NCBI RefSeq assembly: GCF_040958095.1
Contig: NC_091160.1
Location: forward strand, 41,014,302 to 41,078,301
Origin: Procambarus clarkii
Taxonomy: Eukaryota > Arthropoda > Malacostraca > Decapoda > Cambaridae
Direction: 5' to 3'
Length of the DNA: 64,000 nt
The notes below the pieces were generated by a model. That model ran no database searches. It was not told where the DNA came from and saw nothing but the letters and a program-made list of their open reading frames with translations. How positions within the stretch are numbered: the first letter of the stretch is position 1; each line of letters opens with the position of its first letter. This document shows positions 42,950 to 53,945 of this stretch, piece after piece. A program made the translations under genes and the position numbers.

Positions 42950-43148
42950 GGGCAGGTCCTTAATCCTAGTTTTTCCCCCGAATACGACCCGCCAAGTCGT
43001 TTAACAACCAGGCACCCATTCACTGCTGGGTGAACAGAGGCTACAGTTAAAGATTGGCGCCAAGTCAATCCTCCCCGGCCAGGATACGAACCCAGGCCAA
43101 AGCGCTTGCGAAACGGTGAGCGAGTGTTCTACCACTAGGCCACGGGGA
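42950..43148 (-). mobile_element. tRNA-headed SINE, family C, minus orientation
   Basis: Reads on + AGGTCCTTAATCCTAG ... GGTGAACAGAGGCTACAGTT ... CCGGCCAGGATACGAACCCA ... ACCACTAGGCCACGGGGAC. Confidence 0.8.
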
Positions 43149-43440
43149 CGTGCCAGTGGTGAAGAACTTTTTAGTATGCTGTCAGAGCTGTTGGTAAATT
43201 GGCCGTTTAATTCGTGGACTAACCTGTCTGACAGGAAAGTTTGCATGTGTACAGAATTCCTAAGTAGTCATTTTGTGATGATATCAGAGTTGCAGATCAA
43301 CAGCAAACTGCTGTAAATGGTACGGCCGAGATGGTTCTGGCGCCTTGTTCCTTGTTCATCAATGTCAGCTGTGTCACACACATGAACTGCGGCCTGATAC
43401 ATGCCACGCTGTGAATGTGTATGTTTCCTCAAGTAGTGAC

Positions 43441-43780
43441 CAACTACTTGGCCTCGACGGTAGAGGTCTCGCTCCATGCAGGTCGGCGTTCAATCCCCCC
43501 GACCGTCCACAAGTGGTTGGGCACCATTCCTTTCCCCCGTCCCATCCCAAATCCTTATCCTGACTGATTGATAAAGATTAAGCCACCCAAGAGGTGGCAC
43601 GGGCATGAATAGCCCGTAAGTGGTGGCCCTTTTGAGCCATTACCAGTATCAACAGCTGATACTGGAGATCTGTGGAGGTGCGACTGCACCCTGCGTGACG
43701 GGAGATGTCTCCCGTGTTATCCTGACCCCCTTCCCAGTGCTATATAGTCGTAATGGCTTGGCGCTTTCCCCGGATAATTC
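43441..43780 (+). mobile_element. tRNA-headed SINE, family B, interrupted by a 152-bp hairpin-rich insertion
   Basis: The head and body run to TTATCCTGAC at 43555-43564. The same ten bases recur at 43717-43726 and the SINE then continues CCCCTTCCCAGTGCTATATA. The intervening 43565-43716 is foreign. Confidence 0.9.
43565..43716 (+). mobile_element. 152-bp insertion made of consecutive hairpins, with 10-bp target duplication
   Basis: Successive inverted repeats are visible: ACGGGCATGAATAGCCCGT, CCAGTATCAACAGCTGATAC-TGG, GGTGCGACTGCACC and CGGGAGATGTCTCCCG. It begins TGATTGATAAAGATTAAGCC. The first module occurs in reverse inside the fold-back element at 26370-26430. No coding capacity. Confidence 0.8.
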
Positions 43781-44429
43781 TCTCCCTAAAGACCACACAA
43801 GACCGACTTTAGATCCACATCGGAAGTCAACTGTATGTAAGAGGACTGAAAGTGGTCAGTGATTTGCAGTTAAGTCTTCATTGTGCAAGAGTGTGAATGA
43901 CACGACTAAAACTGTACTTAACCCTTGTTTCCGTGACCTTTGGAGTTTTCATAACTACCAAAAGGCTTGTCAGAGATTGTTGGTAAATGTTAACTTGACA
44001 TCATAACATTGTCCTGACCGTCTTGTACCTGACTGCTTCGTTAAATCTATTTGAAGAGTTAAGTGCCCTCTAATTTTCCACGAACACACAACTGATCAAG
44101 AGGAACATTTTAAAAGTGTCTGGAACCTGGCGAAGAACTTGGTCAACGTCTGAGGACTGTGACCAGTCATCCAAAGGTGAATTTTTCTTGTGAGCGAAAT
44201 GGTGAACGTCACTGTTTGTTCAGCTTCTTTTCTGACCTTGTGTACACCGGTGCTAGAGTCTGACATTACAACAGCGCCGCCATAACACTCCTCAATACTC
44301 GGTTTTATATATTGTCAAATTATTTTGTACGGGTTTTGTACGCAAAGTGTGGTGATACATGTGGAAACTGAGGAGCCATACACCGTTGCACAGACACAAA
44401 GAATTTATTTGCCATGGTCAACAAACTGA

Positions 44430-44590
44430 ATGCATTAGGCAGTGATGTGGTGGAGGCTGACTCCATACACAGTTTCAAGTGTAGATATGATAGAGCCCAA
44501 TAGGCTCAGGAACCTGTACACCTGTTGATTGACGGTTGAGAGGCGGGACCAAAGAGCCAGAGCTCAACCCCCGCAAGCACAACTAGGCAA
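44430..44590 (+). mobile_element. LINE 3' fragment (family X) with the last coding residues
   Basis: GAATGCATTAGGCAGTGATG ... GATATGATAGAGCCCAATAG ... AGCACAACTAGG. It includes the final coding part (LGSDVVEADSIHSFKCRYDRA) seen complete at 48838-49593. Confidence 0.85.
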
Positions 44591-44661
44591 GAACGTGCTT
44601 TTAGCCATGTTACAGATTGAGGCACTAACTTGGTTCCTAACTTTGAGAGTGTGATTTTGTC

Positions 44662-44663
<2 letters not shown>

Positions 44664-44735
<72 letters not shown>
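44664..44735. repeat. (GA)n microsatellite
   Basis: About 35 GA units, then GGGACAGGGACAGAGACAGA and short CAGA repeats. Confidence 0.97.
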
Positions 44736-44738
<3 letters not shown>

Positions 44739-44832
44739 CAGGGACAGAGACAGACAGACAGACAGACAACACCCAGACAAACCATCTGTCACTCAGTAAC
44801 TGAGGAGTGGAGTCACTAACATCTTCATTACA

Positions 44833-44960
44833 CGGGTCTGGCAGCTGAGCGGCCAGCGTGCAGGACTCGTAATTCTGTGCCCTGGGTTCGATTCCCGGAC
44901 AAGGCAGAGACAAATGGGCAAAGTTTCTCTCACCCTGATGCCCCTGTTATGGGTGTAAAT
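44833..44960 (+). mobile_element. tRNA-headed SINE, family E
   Basis: Head GTCTGGCAGCTGAGCGGCCA, B box GGGTTCGATTCCCGG, body ACAAATGGGCAAAGTTTCTC. Confidence 0.75.
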
Positions 44961-45109
44961 ACAAGTAACTGTATTAAGACCTCCATTAACTCGAGGACTG
45001 GACACAGAGGCTGTTAATAAGTGTAAGGTAGTACAGCAATACAGCGGTGTCATATACACCACAGTAACAGCGACACAATATATTTCAAACAGTATTTTAA
45101 AACCTAAAT

Positions 45110-45410
45110 CAGGACTTTCAAAAGGATCTGTAGAGCGTATGGAAGCACAGAGTACGCATCACCAGCCTGGAATCCACACTTCGCCAGGCAAAAAGCAGCA
45201 AAAATAATGTACATTGATCTGCAACAAGATTAGGGCCAGAACCAAATTGGTTAAAGATACGAGGCTAGGCTAAAGGAACTAAGTCTCAAGAATAGAGAAG
45301 AAACAAAGGGAGATATATGATCACAATAAAGAAGATACTGAGAGAAACAGCCAAGAGCAGTTTTATTTAATTGAGAGAAAGTAGGACAAAAGTGGAAACA
45401 GGTAACGCAA
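45110..45410 (+). mobile_element. Degenerate CR1/Jockey-like reverse transcriptase C-terminal fragment
   Basis: Reads YASPAWNPHFARQKAAKIM and, later, ARLKELSLKNREETKGDI with stops between. These parallel YAAPAWSPYLVKHKTKLEKI and DRLRELNFTSLENRRVRGDM of the better copy at 48838. Confidence 0.7.
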
Positions 45411-45865
45411 GGGAGTCAATGAAAGGCAATCCATCCACGTGTACAGGGTGCGAATACACCCTGTACACGTGGTCAAGAAGTGAAATGAATTGAAATAAGT
45501 TGTGTAACACGCCTCCATCCAGAAATTTACGGCCAGATTTGACAAAGCATTCCGGAAAGTAAACTTATAACACAACAGGTACGGCAAGGTTAGTAAGGAG
45601 AGCATAAAGAGTTAGCAATGTCTCCCCCGTAGAGGAAGCCTCACCCACCTCCCCACCACATGGGGAACCCACACCCCCGTAGTAACTGTAGTGGGCCCCC
45701 AGGGGCACCTGGGGATACCGGGTGTGGAGCGGGTTTGACTCCACCTCCTGGTGGCCCTATGTGTAATATAGCGTCTTGGCTCCATCTTTCCAATTAGCAT
45801 ATTCAGTTTCACCAGTTAGGACGGGCGGACGCAGTAGGATTTTACGAGAAGCATTTCCTTCACGT

Positions 45866-46047
45866 TTGACCAGACCACACACTAGAAGGTGCAGGGGACG
45901 ACGACGTTTCGGTCCGTCCTGGACCATTCTCAAGTCGATTGTCGACTTGAGAATGGTCCAGGACGGACCGAAACGTCGTCGTCCCTTCACTTTCTAGTGT
46001 GTGGTCTGGTCAAACTACTTCAGCCACGTTATTCTAACTCATTGCCT
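45866..46047 (+). mobile_element. Palindromic 182-bp repeat family, full-length copy with 15-bp target duplication
   Basis: Same architecture and the same 182-bp length as 25090-25271. Flanked by GCATTTCCTTCACGT at 45851-45865 and 46048-46062. Confidence 0.9.
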
Positions 46048-46472
46048 GCATTTCCTTCACGTGTCTTGGTGGAATAATTCTTCACGAAATGGGATTCTAA
46101 TCACGATAGCTTTTTATTGTAAATAATCAAGTTAGGCAAATCCCGAAACTAAACTAACCGATGAATTACCTAAAGTTACTGTAAGGTAGGCAAGGGTAAG
46201 TGTGGTTGACCATGTATTTTGTTCAGTTAGCAAATTGATGGGTAAGAGGCTAGAGGCTGGGTAAAGCCTAACAGGGTGCTCGCCCGCAGACAATAACTGC
46301 ACTCTGCTCCCATTTTACATAGTCCAGCTTACCCGAGAGTTCGATCCGCTACTCGGTCTATATCGGTAATATTTTGGGTGTTGAGCTTAAGGCCTAGCAA
46401 CCTCTGGAGGGTTATTAAGGCCAACACAATACCTTGCTGACTAACCAACAAGTAGACTTTAGACTTGAACAA

Positions 46473-46745
46473 AGTCCAGGGCCTAGATTCACGAAGCAGT
46501 TACGCAAGTACTTACGAACGTGTACATCTTTCCTCAATCTTTGACGGCTTTGGTTACATTTATTAAGCAGTTTACAAGCATGAAAACTTGCCAATCAACT
46601 GTTGTTATTGTTATAAACAGCCTCCTGGTGCTTCGGAGCTCATTAGCTGTTTAAAGATTGTAAACAAAGCCGCCAAAGATTGAGAAAAGATGTACAGGTT
46701 CGTAAGTGCTTGCGTAAATGCTTCGTGAATCTGGCCCCTGGACTA
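46473..46745. mobile_element. MITE with long terminal inverted repeats
   Basis: The left end AGTCCAGGGCCTAGATTCAC and the right end (reverse complement) AGTCCAGGGGCCAGATTCAC continue inward as GAAGCAGTTACGCAAG / GAAGCATTTACGCAAG. The whole of about 270 bp folds on itself. No coding capacity. Fragments are at 30925 and 34775. Confidence 0.8.
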
Positions 46746-46869
46746 TGGTAAACAGTGTACATACACCAAGAAGTGGTGTCGAGGGCAGCTCTCATATCCC
46801 ATGAATTCCTGACCAGGTGGAGAACAAGTGACGTTGGGGGTCGGCGGAAGTAGTGAAGATGTTAGTGAC

Positions 46870-47480
46870 AGAAGACGGTGTGTAGTGAAGATGGTGTGTA
46901 GTGAAGATGGTGTGTAGTGAAGACGGTGTGTAGTGAAGACGGTGTGTAGTGAAGACGGTGTGTAGTGAAGACGGTGTGTAGTGAAGACGGTGTGTAGTGA
47001 AGATGGTGTGTAGTGAAGATGGTGTGTAGTGAAGATGGTGTGTAGTGAAGATGGTGTGTAGTGAAGATGGTGTGTAGTGAAGATGGTGTGTAGTGAAGAC
47101 GGTGTGTAGTGAAGATGGTGTGTAGTGAAGATGGTGTGTAGTGAAGATGGTGTTACAATGATGGAGAGTGTGGTGTGTATAGTGAAGATGGTGTATAGTG
47201 AAGATGGTGTGTAGTGAAGATGGTGTTACAATGATGGAGAGTGTGGTGTGTATAGTGAAGATGGTGTATAGTGAAGACGGTGTATAGTGAAGATGGTGTA
47301 TAGTGAAGACGGTGTATAGTGAAGATGGTGTATAGTGAAGATGGTGTATAGTGAAGATGGTGTGTAGTGAAGATGGTGTGTAGTGAAGATGGTGTGTAGT
47401 GAAGATGGTGTATAGTGAAGATGGTGTGTAGTGAAGATGGTGTTACAATGATGGAGAGTGTGGTGTGTATAGTGAGGATG
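46870..47480. repeat. Minisatellite, 16-bp unit, about 35 copies with an interspersed longer unit
   Basis: GTGTAGTGAAGATGGT, with GAAGACGG and GTATAGTG variants. A longer insert (TACAATGATGGAGAGTGTGG) occurs three times, marking larger duplicated segments. Confidence 0.93.
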
Positions 47481-48160
47481 TGGTTCTTGGCCCTCACCGG
47501 GGCACCGTCTGGTGACTGGGCTCGTAAAACAATAATGACTAAAATTACCCCAAAATGTACTGCTTAAATCAACTAAGTTATGTACATAAGTTGCTTACAG
47601 TAATTTAGTGTAGTGAATAGCTTCATACGTTAAAAATAAAACAATTATAAATTAGTAATGTACATAAAGTTGTTGCAACGACACTTGAGAATTGTGAGGC
47701 ACTTAAATTGACTTTTAAGTGTGAGCTAAAGTAGGCTACTGCGAGAGAACATGTTGGAACCTTCGGCTTGTTGATCGTTTACGAAGATAGAGACTTCTAA
47801 AATGGAAGAATATTGCGAGTTGAGTCGAGGACACGAGGGCTTGTAAGATTACATCAATCTCAGGTGATGCTGGGCATTTTCTCTCGTTTTTCTTGCCAAT
47901 GTATTTTTTTAACACCTTTACACTTACAGTAAACTAGAAAAATATATTGGAAAGGAGGGACGGAACAGTGTGGCCCGTAATGTTTCTTGAAGTTGTGTTA
48001 GGTCTGGAGTATTTGTGTTATATAGTGTGATGTGTGTGTCGGGAGGTGGGGTTGACAGGCAGTTGTCATGACGATAATGGAGCTATATACGACTGACAAA
48101 TTTAATTTTGTCATAATTAAGGTTGACGGTTAAAAATGTGAGCGCGCGCACCATGTGTAG
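47481..48160. other. No gene or recognised repeat seen
   Basis: Anonymous AT-rich sequence. Confidence 0.5.
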
Positions 48161-48215
48161 CCTGTGCTTGCGGCCACTAAGATGAGGCTTCCAGCTGTGG
48201 TGTTCACTGGTAACC

Positions 48216-48332
<117 letters not shown>

Positions 48333-48589
48333 CGCAAGGACTGTTCCTGAGCAAATAGCCTGGATGTGTCACAAAGGAAAGGTTGATGATATTCTTGAGA
48401 GATATAAGAATTTTGCACCAAGACTGTAATATTTTGTTGAATTATCCGTATAACTAGGTCATAAAAGTATTTGTGTACGTCTGATACCATACTACTTGTG
48501 AAGGAGGAAATGTACATGTTTATCTCTCAGAATGTTTGGTAACAGGTTTATTGTTTGTGATGTGTGTCTATGTATGTACTAACACGTTG

Positions 48590-48680
48590 TACTGAACGGG
48601 GTGAGAATAGCTTGAGCTACCTCATCCCTTTGTGTGTATTTTACCTCAATAAACTTATATCAATTTCAATTTCAATTTCA
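48590..48680 (+). mobile_element. LINE-like 3' tail (CAATAAACTT family) ending in (CAATTT)n
   Basis: CGGGGTGAGAATAGCTTGAG, TTTGTGTGTATTTTACCTCA, ATAAACTTATATCAATTTC. It leads directly into a (CA)n run (48680-48800). Confidence 0.65.
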
Positions 48681-48803
<123 letters not shown>

Positions 48804-48837
48804 CACACACTTTGTTTAGTTTACTGTTAGTGTAAAA

Positions 48838-49675
48838 GTTGAAAAAAGACAGAGACTACAGGACGACCTCGACAAACTGGAGGAATGGTCTAGAAAGTGG
48901 ATACTAAAGTTCAACTCATTAAAGTGTAAAGTAATGAAATTAGGCGAAGGGAGCAGAAGGCTGAACACAAGGTACCATCTGGGAGGTGAAATCCTGCGAG
49001 AGTCAAATAGAGAGAAAGATTTGGGGGTCGATATCACACCAAACCTGTCCCCAGAGGCCCATATCAAAAGGATATCATCAGCGGCATATGCTAGACTGGC
49101 CAACATAAGAACTGCCTTTAGAAACTTGTGTAAGGAATCGTTCAGGACCCTGTATACCACTTATGTCAGACCAATCCTGGAGTATGCAGCTCCAGCCTGG
49201 AGTCCATACCTAGTTAAACACAAGACAAAGTTAGAGAAGATTCAGAGGTATGCCACCAGGCTCGTCCCGGAACTGAGAGGATTGAGCTACGAGGACAGGC
49301 TAAGGGAGCTGAACTTCACATCCCTGGAAAACAGAAGAGTAAGGGGAGACATGATAACCACCTACAAAATTCTCAGGGGAATTGACAGGGTGGACAAAGA
49401 CAAACTCTTCAGCACGGGTGGTACACGAACAAGGGGACACAGGTGGAAACTGAGTACTCACATGAGCCACAGAGACGTTAGTAAAAACTTTTTCAGTGTC
49501 AGAGTAGTTAACAGATGGAATGCATTAGGCAGTGATGTGGTGGAGGCTGACTCCATACACAGTTTCAAGTGTAGATATGATAGAGCCCAGTAGGCTCAGG
49601 AACCTGTACACCAGTTGAGAGGCGGGACCAAAGAGCCAGAGCTCAACCCCCGCAAACACAACTAGATGAGTACAC
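48838..49675 (+). mobile_element. 5'-truncated CR1/Jockey-like LINE (family X): RT C-terminal region and 3' UTR
   Basis: An open frame from about 48840 (VEKRQRLQDDLDKLEEWSRK) through NREKDLGVDITPNLSPEAHI, TTYVRPILEYAAPAWSPYL, KIQRYATRLVPEL and RRVRGDMITTYKIL to a TAG at about 49591. This is the region after the reverse-transcriptase catalytic core (thumb and beyond) in CR1/Jockey-group LINEs; the catalytic YxDD part and the endonuclease are missing. The frame is intact, so the insertion is fairly young. The 3' UTR (GAGCCCAGTAGGCTCAGGAA ... AACTAGATGAGTAC) is the one found alone at 27010, 34821 and 39787 and with a short coding stub at 44430. Confidence 0.88.
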
Positions 49676-49736
49676 CCCCCCCTCCCTCTACCACCACCCA
49701 TAAATGCAGCAGCGAGCAAGAAGACATAGTTGTACA

Positions 49737-49828
49737 CCGCTCCTGTGCCAGGTAAGTCCACTACGGGCTCACCATAGCCCGTGCTACTTAAAGCTTGTCC
49801 CGAGTAGCTGAATCTATAACAAGAACAT
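49737..49828 (-). mobile_element. Single unit of the hairpin family, minus orientation
   Basis: CTCCTGTGCCAGGTAAGTCC ACTACGGGCTCACCATAGCC ... GAGTAGCTGAATCTATAACA. Confidence 0.8.
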
Positions 49829-49929
49829 AGTTGTACATTGTGGGGCACATAGTTGAGCGTGAGGGTACAGCCACATCACCACTAACGAGGCCACTCACAC
49901 GCTGGGTGAGTGAGAACACACTTTAGGTG

Positions 49930-50287
49930 TGTTAGGTTAGAGGCATTAAATATGCCCAAACTAGAAGACACAAGAAAAAGAGGTGATATGATCACTACAT
50001 ACAAAATAGTAACAGGAATTGATAAAATCGATAGGGAAGATTTCCTGAGACCTGGAACTTCAAGAACAAGAGGTCATAGATTTAAACTAGCTAAACACAG
50101 ATGCCGAAGAAATATAAGAAAATTCACTTTGGCAAACAGAGTGGTAGACGGTTGGAACAAGTTAGGTGAGAAGGTGGTGGAGGCCAAGACCGTCAGTAGT
50201 TTCAAAGCGTTATATGACAAAGAGTGCTGGGAAGACGGGACACCACGAGCGTAGCTCTCATCCTGTAACTACACTTAGGTAATTACA
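49930..50287 (+). mobile_element. 5'-truncated CR1/Jockey-like LINE (family Y)
   Basis: An open frame from about 49940 (LEALNMPKLEDTRKRGDMIT, TYKIVTGIDKIDREDF, SRTRGHRFKLAKHRC, ANRVVDGWNKLGEKVVEA) to TAG at 50252. It is related to family X at protein level but has a different 3' UTR (GGGACACCACGAGCGTAGCT ... CACTTAGGTAATTAC), which is found alone at 30661, 37337(-) and 41818(-). Confidence 0.88.
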
Positions 50288-50365
50288 CACAGTGCAGTCG
50301 TGAGGTGTGCCTGCGCACACCATCGCTTCTTGTCACAACATTGCGCAGGTTCATCCGTCACTCAT

Positions 50366-50451
50366 TGAACAAATCCACAAGGGCCGTGACGAGGATTCGA
50401 ACCTGCGTCCGGGAGCATCCCAGACATTGCCTTAATCGACTGAGCTACGAC
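50366..50451 (-). mobile_element. tRNA-headed SINE, family D, minus orientation
   Basis: AACAAATCCACAAGGGCCGT, GAGGATTCGAACCTGCGTCC, then CTTAATCGACTGAGCTACG, the complement of a full tRNA-like head (GTAGCTCAGTCGATTAAG). Confidence 0.85.
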
Positions 50452-50577
50452 AGGGTTCATCCCTCACTCATTATTATACATGTTTATAAACAACAAGTTC
50501 CTTGTGAGACAGTATTGATCACTCAAGTAAACTTAGAACTACGTTAGTATTAACTTTTTAGTCTTTAATGTTTTTCC

Positions 50578-50707
50578 TGCCCGAAACGCTTTACATAATA
50601 GTGGCTTTAGGCATTGTATGTACTAGCTCTATCTATAAGTCCATCAATGTTTGTATAACCTCGTGTATGTATGTACTTTACCTGAATAAACATTTGATTT
50701 TTTTTTA
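50578..50707 (+). mobile_element. Retroposed 3' tail (CCGAAACGC family)
   Basis: GCCCGAAACGCTTTACATAA ... GTATGTATGTACTTTACCTG AATAAACATTTG, then a T run. Confidence 0.65.
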
Positions 50708-51000
50708 AATTGAATGTTAACATGTGAACTTAGTACTTTATAAAATATGCAAATTATAAATTTATAAAATATTATATACTTTATAAAAAAGCGTAAATAT
50801 GAAACTATATAAAAACACATAATATTGAAACTATATAAAATAACGTAATTTAAAGCTATATAAAAACACGTCAATTTAAATCTATATAAAAACACATAAA
50901 ATAACAAACATTTAAATATAAAATACATAAAAAAAAGGATGAAAATGTAAAACTACATAAGAAGATGTAAATTATGAAGTGTACAAAAAGTGGTGGTGAA
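50708..51000. repeat. AT-rich degenerate repeat, about 30-40-bp unit
   Basis: ACTATATAAAAACACAT-like units recur about seven times with drift (50790-50960). No coding signal. Confidence 0.6.
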
Positions 51001-51095
51001 GCCAGGACTAAGACCTCTCCTGAGGGGGAGTGAGGAGAGAGCTGACTTGCTCCGACCCTCTAGTTACTCCTGCAAACTGAACCTATTCACTTAAG

Positions 51096-51203
51096 ATTAA
51101 GGCAGCGTCAGAAATGCTCTCGGACGCAGGTTTGAATCCTCATCACGGCCCTTGTGGATTTGTTCATTTGATGCATCACGCAATTGTGATTTCTGTGTGT
51201 AAC
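51096..51203 (+). mobile_element. tRNA-headed SINE, family D
   Basis: AAGATTAAGGCAGCGTCAGA, CGCAGGTTTGAATCCTCATC, TGTTCATTTGATGCATCACG, ending in TTCTGTGTGTAA. Confidence 0.85.
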
Positions 51204-51360
51204 TGAAGCTATTGTTAGCAACCAGGTGATGTGAAATATCTTCTTAACTCGTACAGTTCGATGTGTATTGTGCAACACCTTGAGGGCATCAGTAGGAGGA
51301 GCCCTGAGGGGGGACTCGAACCCTTGACCAATCCACCTGTGACCATGGTGGATATGGCGG

Positions 51361-51430
51361 CCAAACCCCACACTCAGAAAATGGAGAAACGTCGTCGTTT
51401 CCCCATTTTCTGGCGTGTGGTTTGGTCATA
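51361..51430. repeat. Small palindrome related to the palindromic 182-bp family
   Basis: CCCCACACTCAGAAAATGG and CCATTTTCTGGCGTGTGG flank the shared core GAAACGTCGTCGTTTC. It is shorter and diverged. Confidence 0.7.
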
Positions 51431-51432
51431 TC

Positions 51433-51690
51433 CTCAGCTTCGTGGCTGAGTGGATAGCGCTTGGGAATTGTGGTCTTAATGACCCGGGTTCGATTCCCGG
51501 CGGAGGCGGAAACAAATGGGCACAATCGACTTGAGAATGGTCCAGGACGGACCGAAACGTCGTCGTCCCTTCACCTGGTCAACATGGGCAGAGTTTCTTT
51601 CACCCCTGATGCCACTATTCACCTAGCAGTAAATAGGTACCTGGGAGTTAGACAGCTGCTACGAGCTGCTTCCTGGGGGTGTATGTGGGT
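51433..51690 (+). mobile_element. tRNA-headed SINE, family E, with a nested palindromic-family copy (51522-51587)
   Basis: Head GCTTCGTGGCTGAGTGGATA, B box GGGTTCGATTCCCGG. The body ACAAATGGGCA is interrupted by ATCGACTTGAGAATGGTCC ... CTTCACCTGGTCAACA and resumes ATGGGCAGAGTTTCTTTC. Confidence 0.85.
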
Positions 51691-52146
51691 ATGTGTGTAA
51701 GAGAGAAAAATATGTAGTAGATATAACAGAGTAAAAAAGAGATTGGTTAGAAAGGCGGGGTCCAAGAGCTAATAGCTCGACTCTGCAGACAGATTAAGTA
51801 TTGTATAAGATTTATAAACCACAATTTATTGTCTTGTATATTTATATACAGTATACACTTTATAATAGAATGTTTATAATTTATAAATTATATATGAGTG
51901 AATTTATATTTCAATATAAAGTGATTGATATTTAATTGATAAAAGTTAAATTTTATATAAGTTCATAAGAGTGAAATGAAAGATAAGAAAGTGAGATGAT
52001 AGGTGAGCATGCTAAAGATAAGGAGCAAGATAAGAAGTAAAGGAATAGGTGTAGAAAGGGATGATGTATGGGAATAAGATAAAGTATAGGAATAGGTTTG
52101 TAGTATGGGAATGAGAAAGAAATTAAAAGAATAAAGCCTCTATAAC

Positions 52147-52257
<111 letters not shown>

Positions 52258-52446
52258 CCTCTCCCTCCCTCCTCCGCTGTCATAACAACAACATTACATT
52301 GTTGACAGTGAGGTATAATAGTTTGATTAGGTCCCCAATAAGCCACATATCCTGGGCCCAGAGACTAAGTCACAACAACCTGGCTGATGAAGGTATCAGT
52401 GCTTAACCACATCACAACTTTGTTATGATAGGCTACTCTTCAATAT

Positions 52447-52486
<40 letters not shown>

Positions 52487-52488
52487 TG
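52447..52488. repeat. (ATA)n microsatellite
   Basis: About 13 ATA units. Confidence 0.97.
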
Positions 52489-52530
52489 TTTCCTAGTGTT
52501 GGTCAAAACTGGTATATAGGTTCATGTCTG

Positions 52531-52532
<2 letters not shown>

Positions 52533-52601
<69 letters not shown>

Positions 52602-52985
52602 GTACCTAATAGCCAGAATGCACTTCTCAGCCTACTATTCAAGGCCCGATTTGCCTAATAAGCCAAGTTTTCATGAATTAATGTTTTTTCGTCTACCTAA
52701 CCTACCTAACCTAACCTAACCTAGCTTTTTTTGGCTACCTAACCTAACCTTACCTATAAATATAGGTTAGGTTAGGTTAGGTAGGGTTGGTTAGGTTCGG
52801 TCATATATCTACGTTAATTTTAACTCCAATAAAAAAAAATTGACCTCATACATAGAGAAAAGGGTTGCTTTATCATTTCATAAGAAAAAAATTATAGTAA
52901 ATATATTAATTCAGGAAAACTTGGCTTATTAGGCAAATCGGGCCTTGAATAGTAGGCTGAGAAGTGAGTTCTGGCTATTAGGTAC

Positions 52986-53073
<88 letters not shown>
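52533..53073. mobile_element. MITE (52599-52988) with TTAGG-type motifs, inserted in an (AT)n microsatellite
   Basis: (AT)n runs flank both sides (52533-52598 and 52989-53072). The arms GTCGTACCTAATAGCCAG ... GCCTAATAAGCCAAGTTTTC (52599-52685) and the complement (52904-52988) form an inverted repeat of about 85 bp. The centre carries CCTAACCTAACCTAACCTAA and, after TATAAATATA, GGTTAGGTTAGGTTAGG: arthropod telomere-type pentamers in both orientations. Confidence 0.85.
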
Positions 53074-53075
<2 letters not shown>

Positions 53076-53339
53076 GGGGAGGGGGTCTACCTCTGGTTGT
53101 GTTTGTAGGGACCCTGACCTCGGAGAAGACGATATGCAGCATCAGGAAAAGCCTTGTGGGAGGCACCCATGTTCACTTACACATTTTCTCCTTCCACCCC
53201 CTCCTATATTTTCTGTATTTTGTCATTTTATTATATTATATTATATATTATATATTATGTGCTTGGCCTCCCTCCTGTGGACCTGTTCACTTTCATCACC
53301 TTCTTTTCTCTGGGTATAAATTAAAATTTTTGTGGGAGG

Positions 53340-53700
53340 AATTAGTTTTTTGTTGGCAAAATTTTAATTTTTTTTCTTGGCAGATTTGGATTTTTTTGTG
53401 TGTGTGGGATTGATTTTTGTTTTTTGCGGATTAGGATTTCGTTTTGGTAGCAGTTTTGGATTTTTTTGGGGGGGGGACAGGGGGGATTAGGATTATTTTT
53501 TTGTATTTGAATTTTTTGTTGTTGGCGGATTTGGATAATTTTATTCGCAGATTTGACATGTTTTGTTGGCGGATTTATTTTTATTTTTTTTGGCAGGCAA
53601 ATTAAAATAGGGATTTTGTTGTTGGAAGATTTGGATTTTTGTTGGTGGTGGATTAGGATTTTTTTGTGGGTGAATTTAGAACTGTTTTTGTTGGCGGGGG
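53340..53700. repeat. Degenerate T/G-rich repeat
   Basis: GGATTTGGATTTTTTTGTTGG-like 20-30-bp units (TTGGCGGATTTG) recur with drift. The T/G versus A/C strand bias is strong. Confidence 0.7.
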
Positions 53701-53756
53701 GCGGGGGGGGGAACTCGATACAAGTCTGAAGTATATATATACACACAGGCTTGCAC

Positions 53757-53945
53757 CCAACTACTTGGGCTGGACGGTAGAGCGACGGTCTCGCTTCATG
53801 CGGGTCGGCGTTCAATCCCCCGACCGTCCACAAGTGGTTGGGGCACCATTCCTTCCCTGCCCCGTCCCATCCCCAATCCCTTATCCTGACCCCTTCCCAG
53901 TGCTATATAGTCGTAATGGCTTGGCACTTTCTCCTCAAAGTTCCT
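53757..53945 (+). mobile_element. tRNA-headed SINE, family B
   Basis: ACTACTTGGGCTGGACGGTA, GAGCGACGGTCTCGCTTCAT, GGCGTTCAATCCCC, end AATGGCTTGGCACTTTCTCC. Confidence 0.88.
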
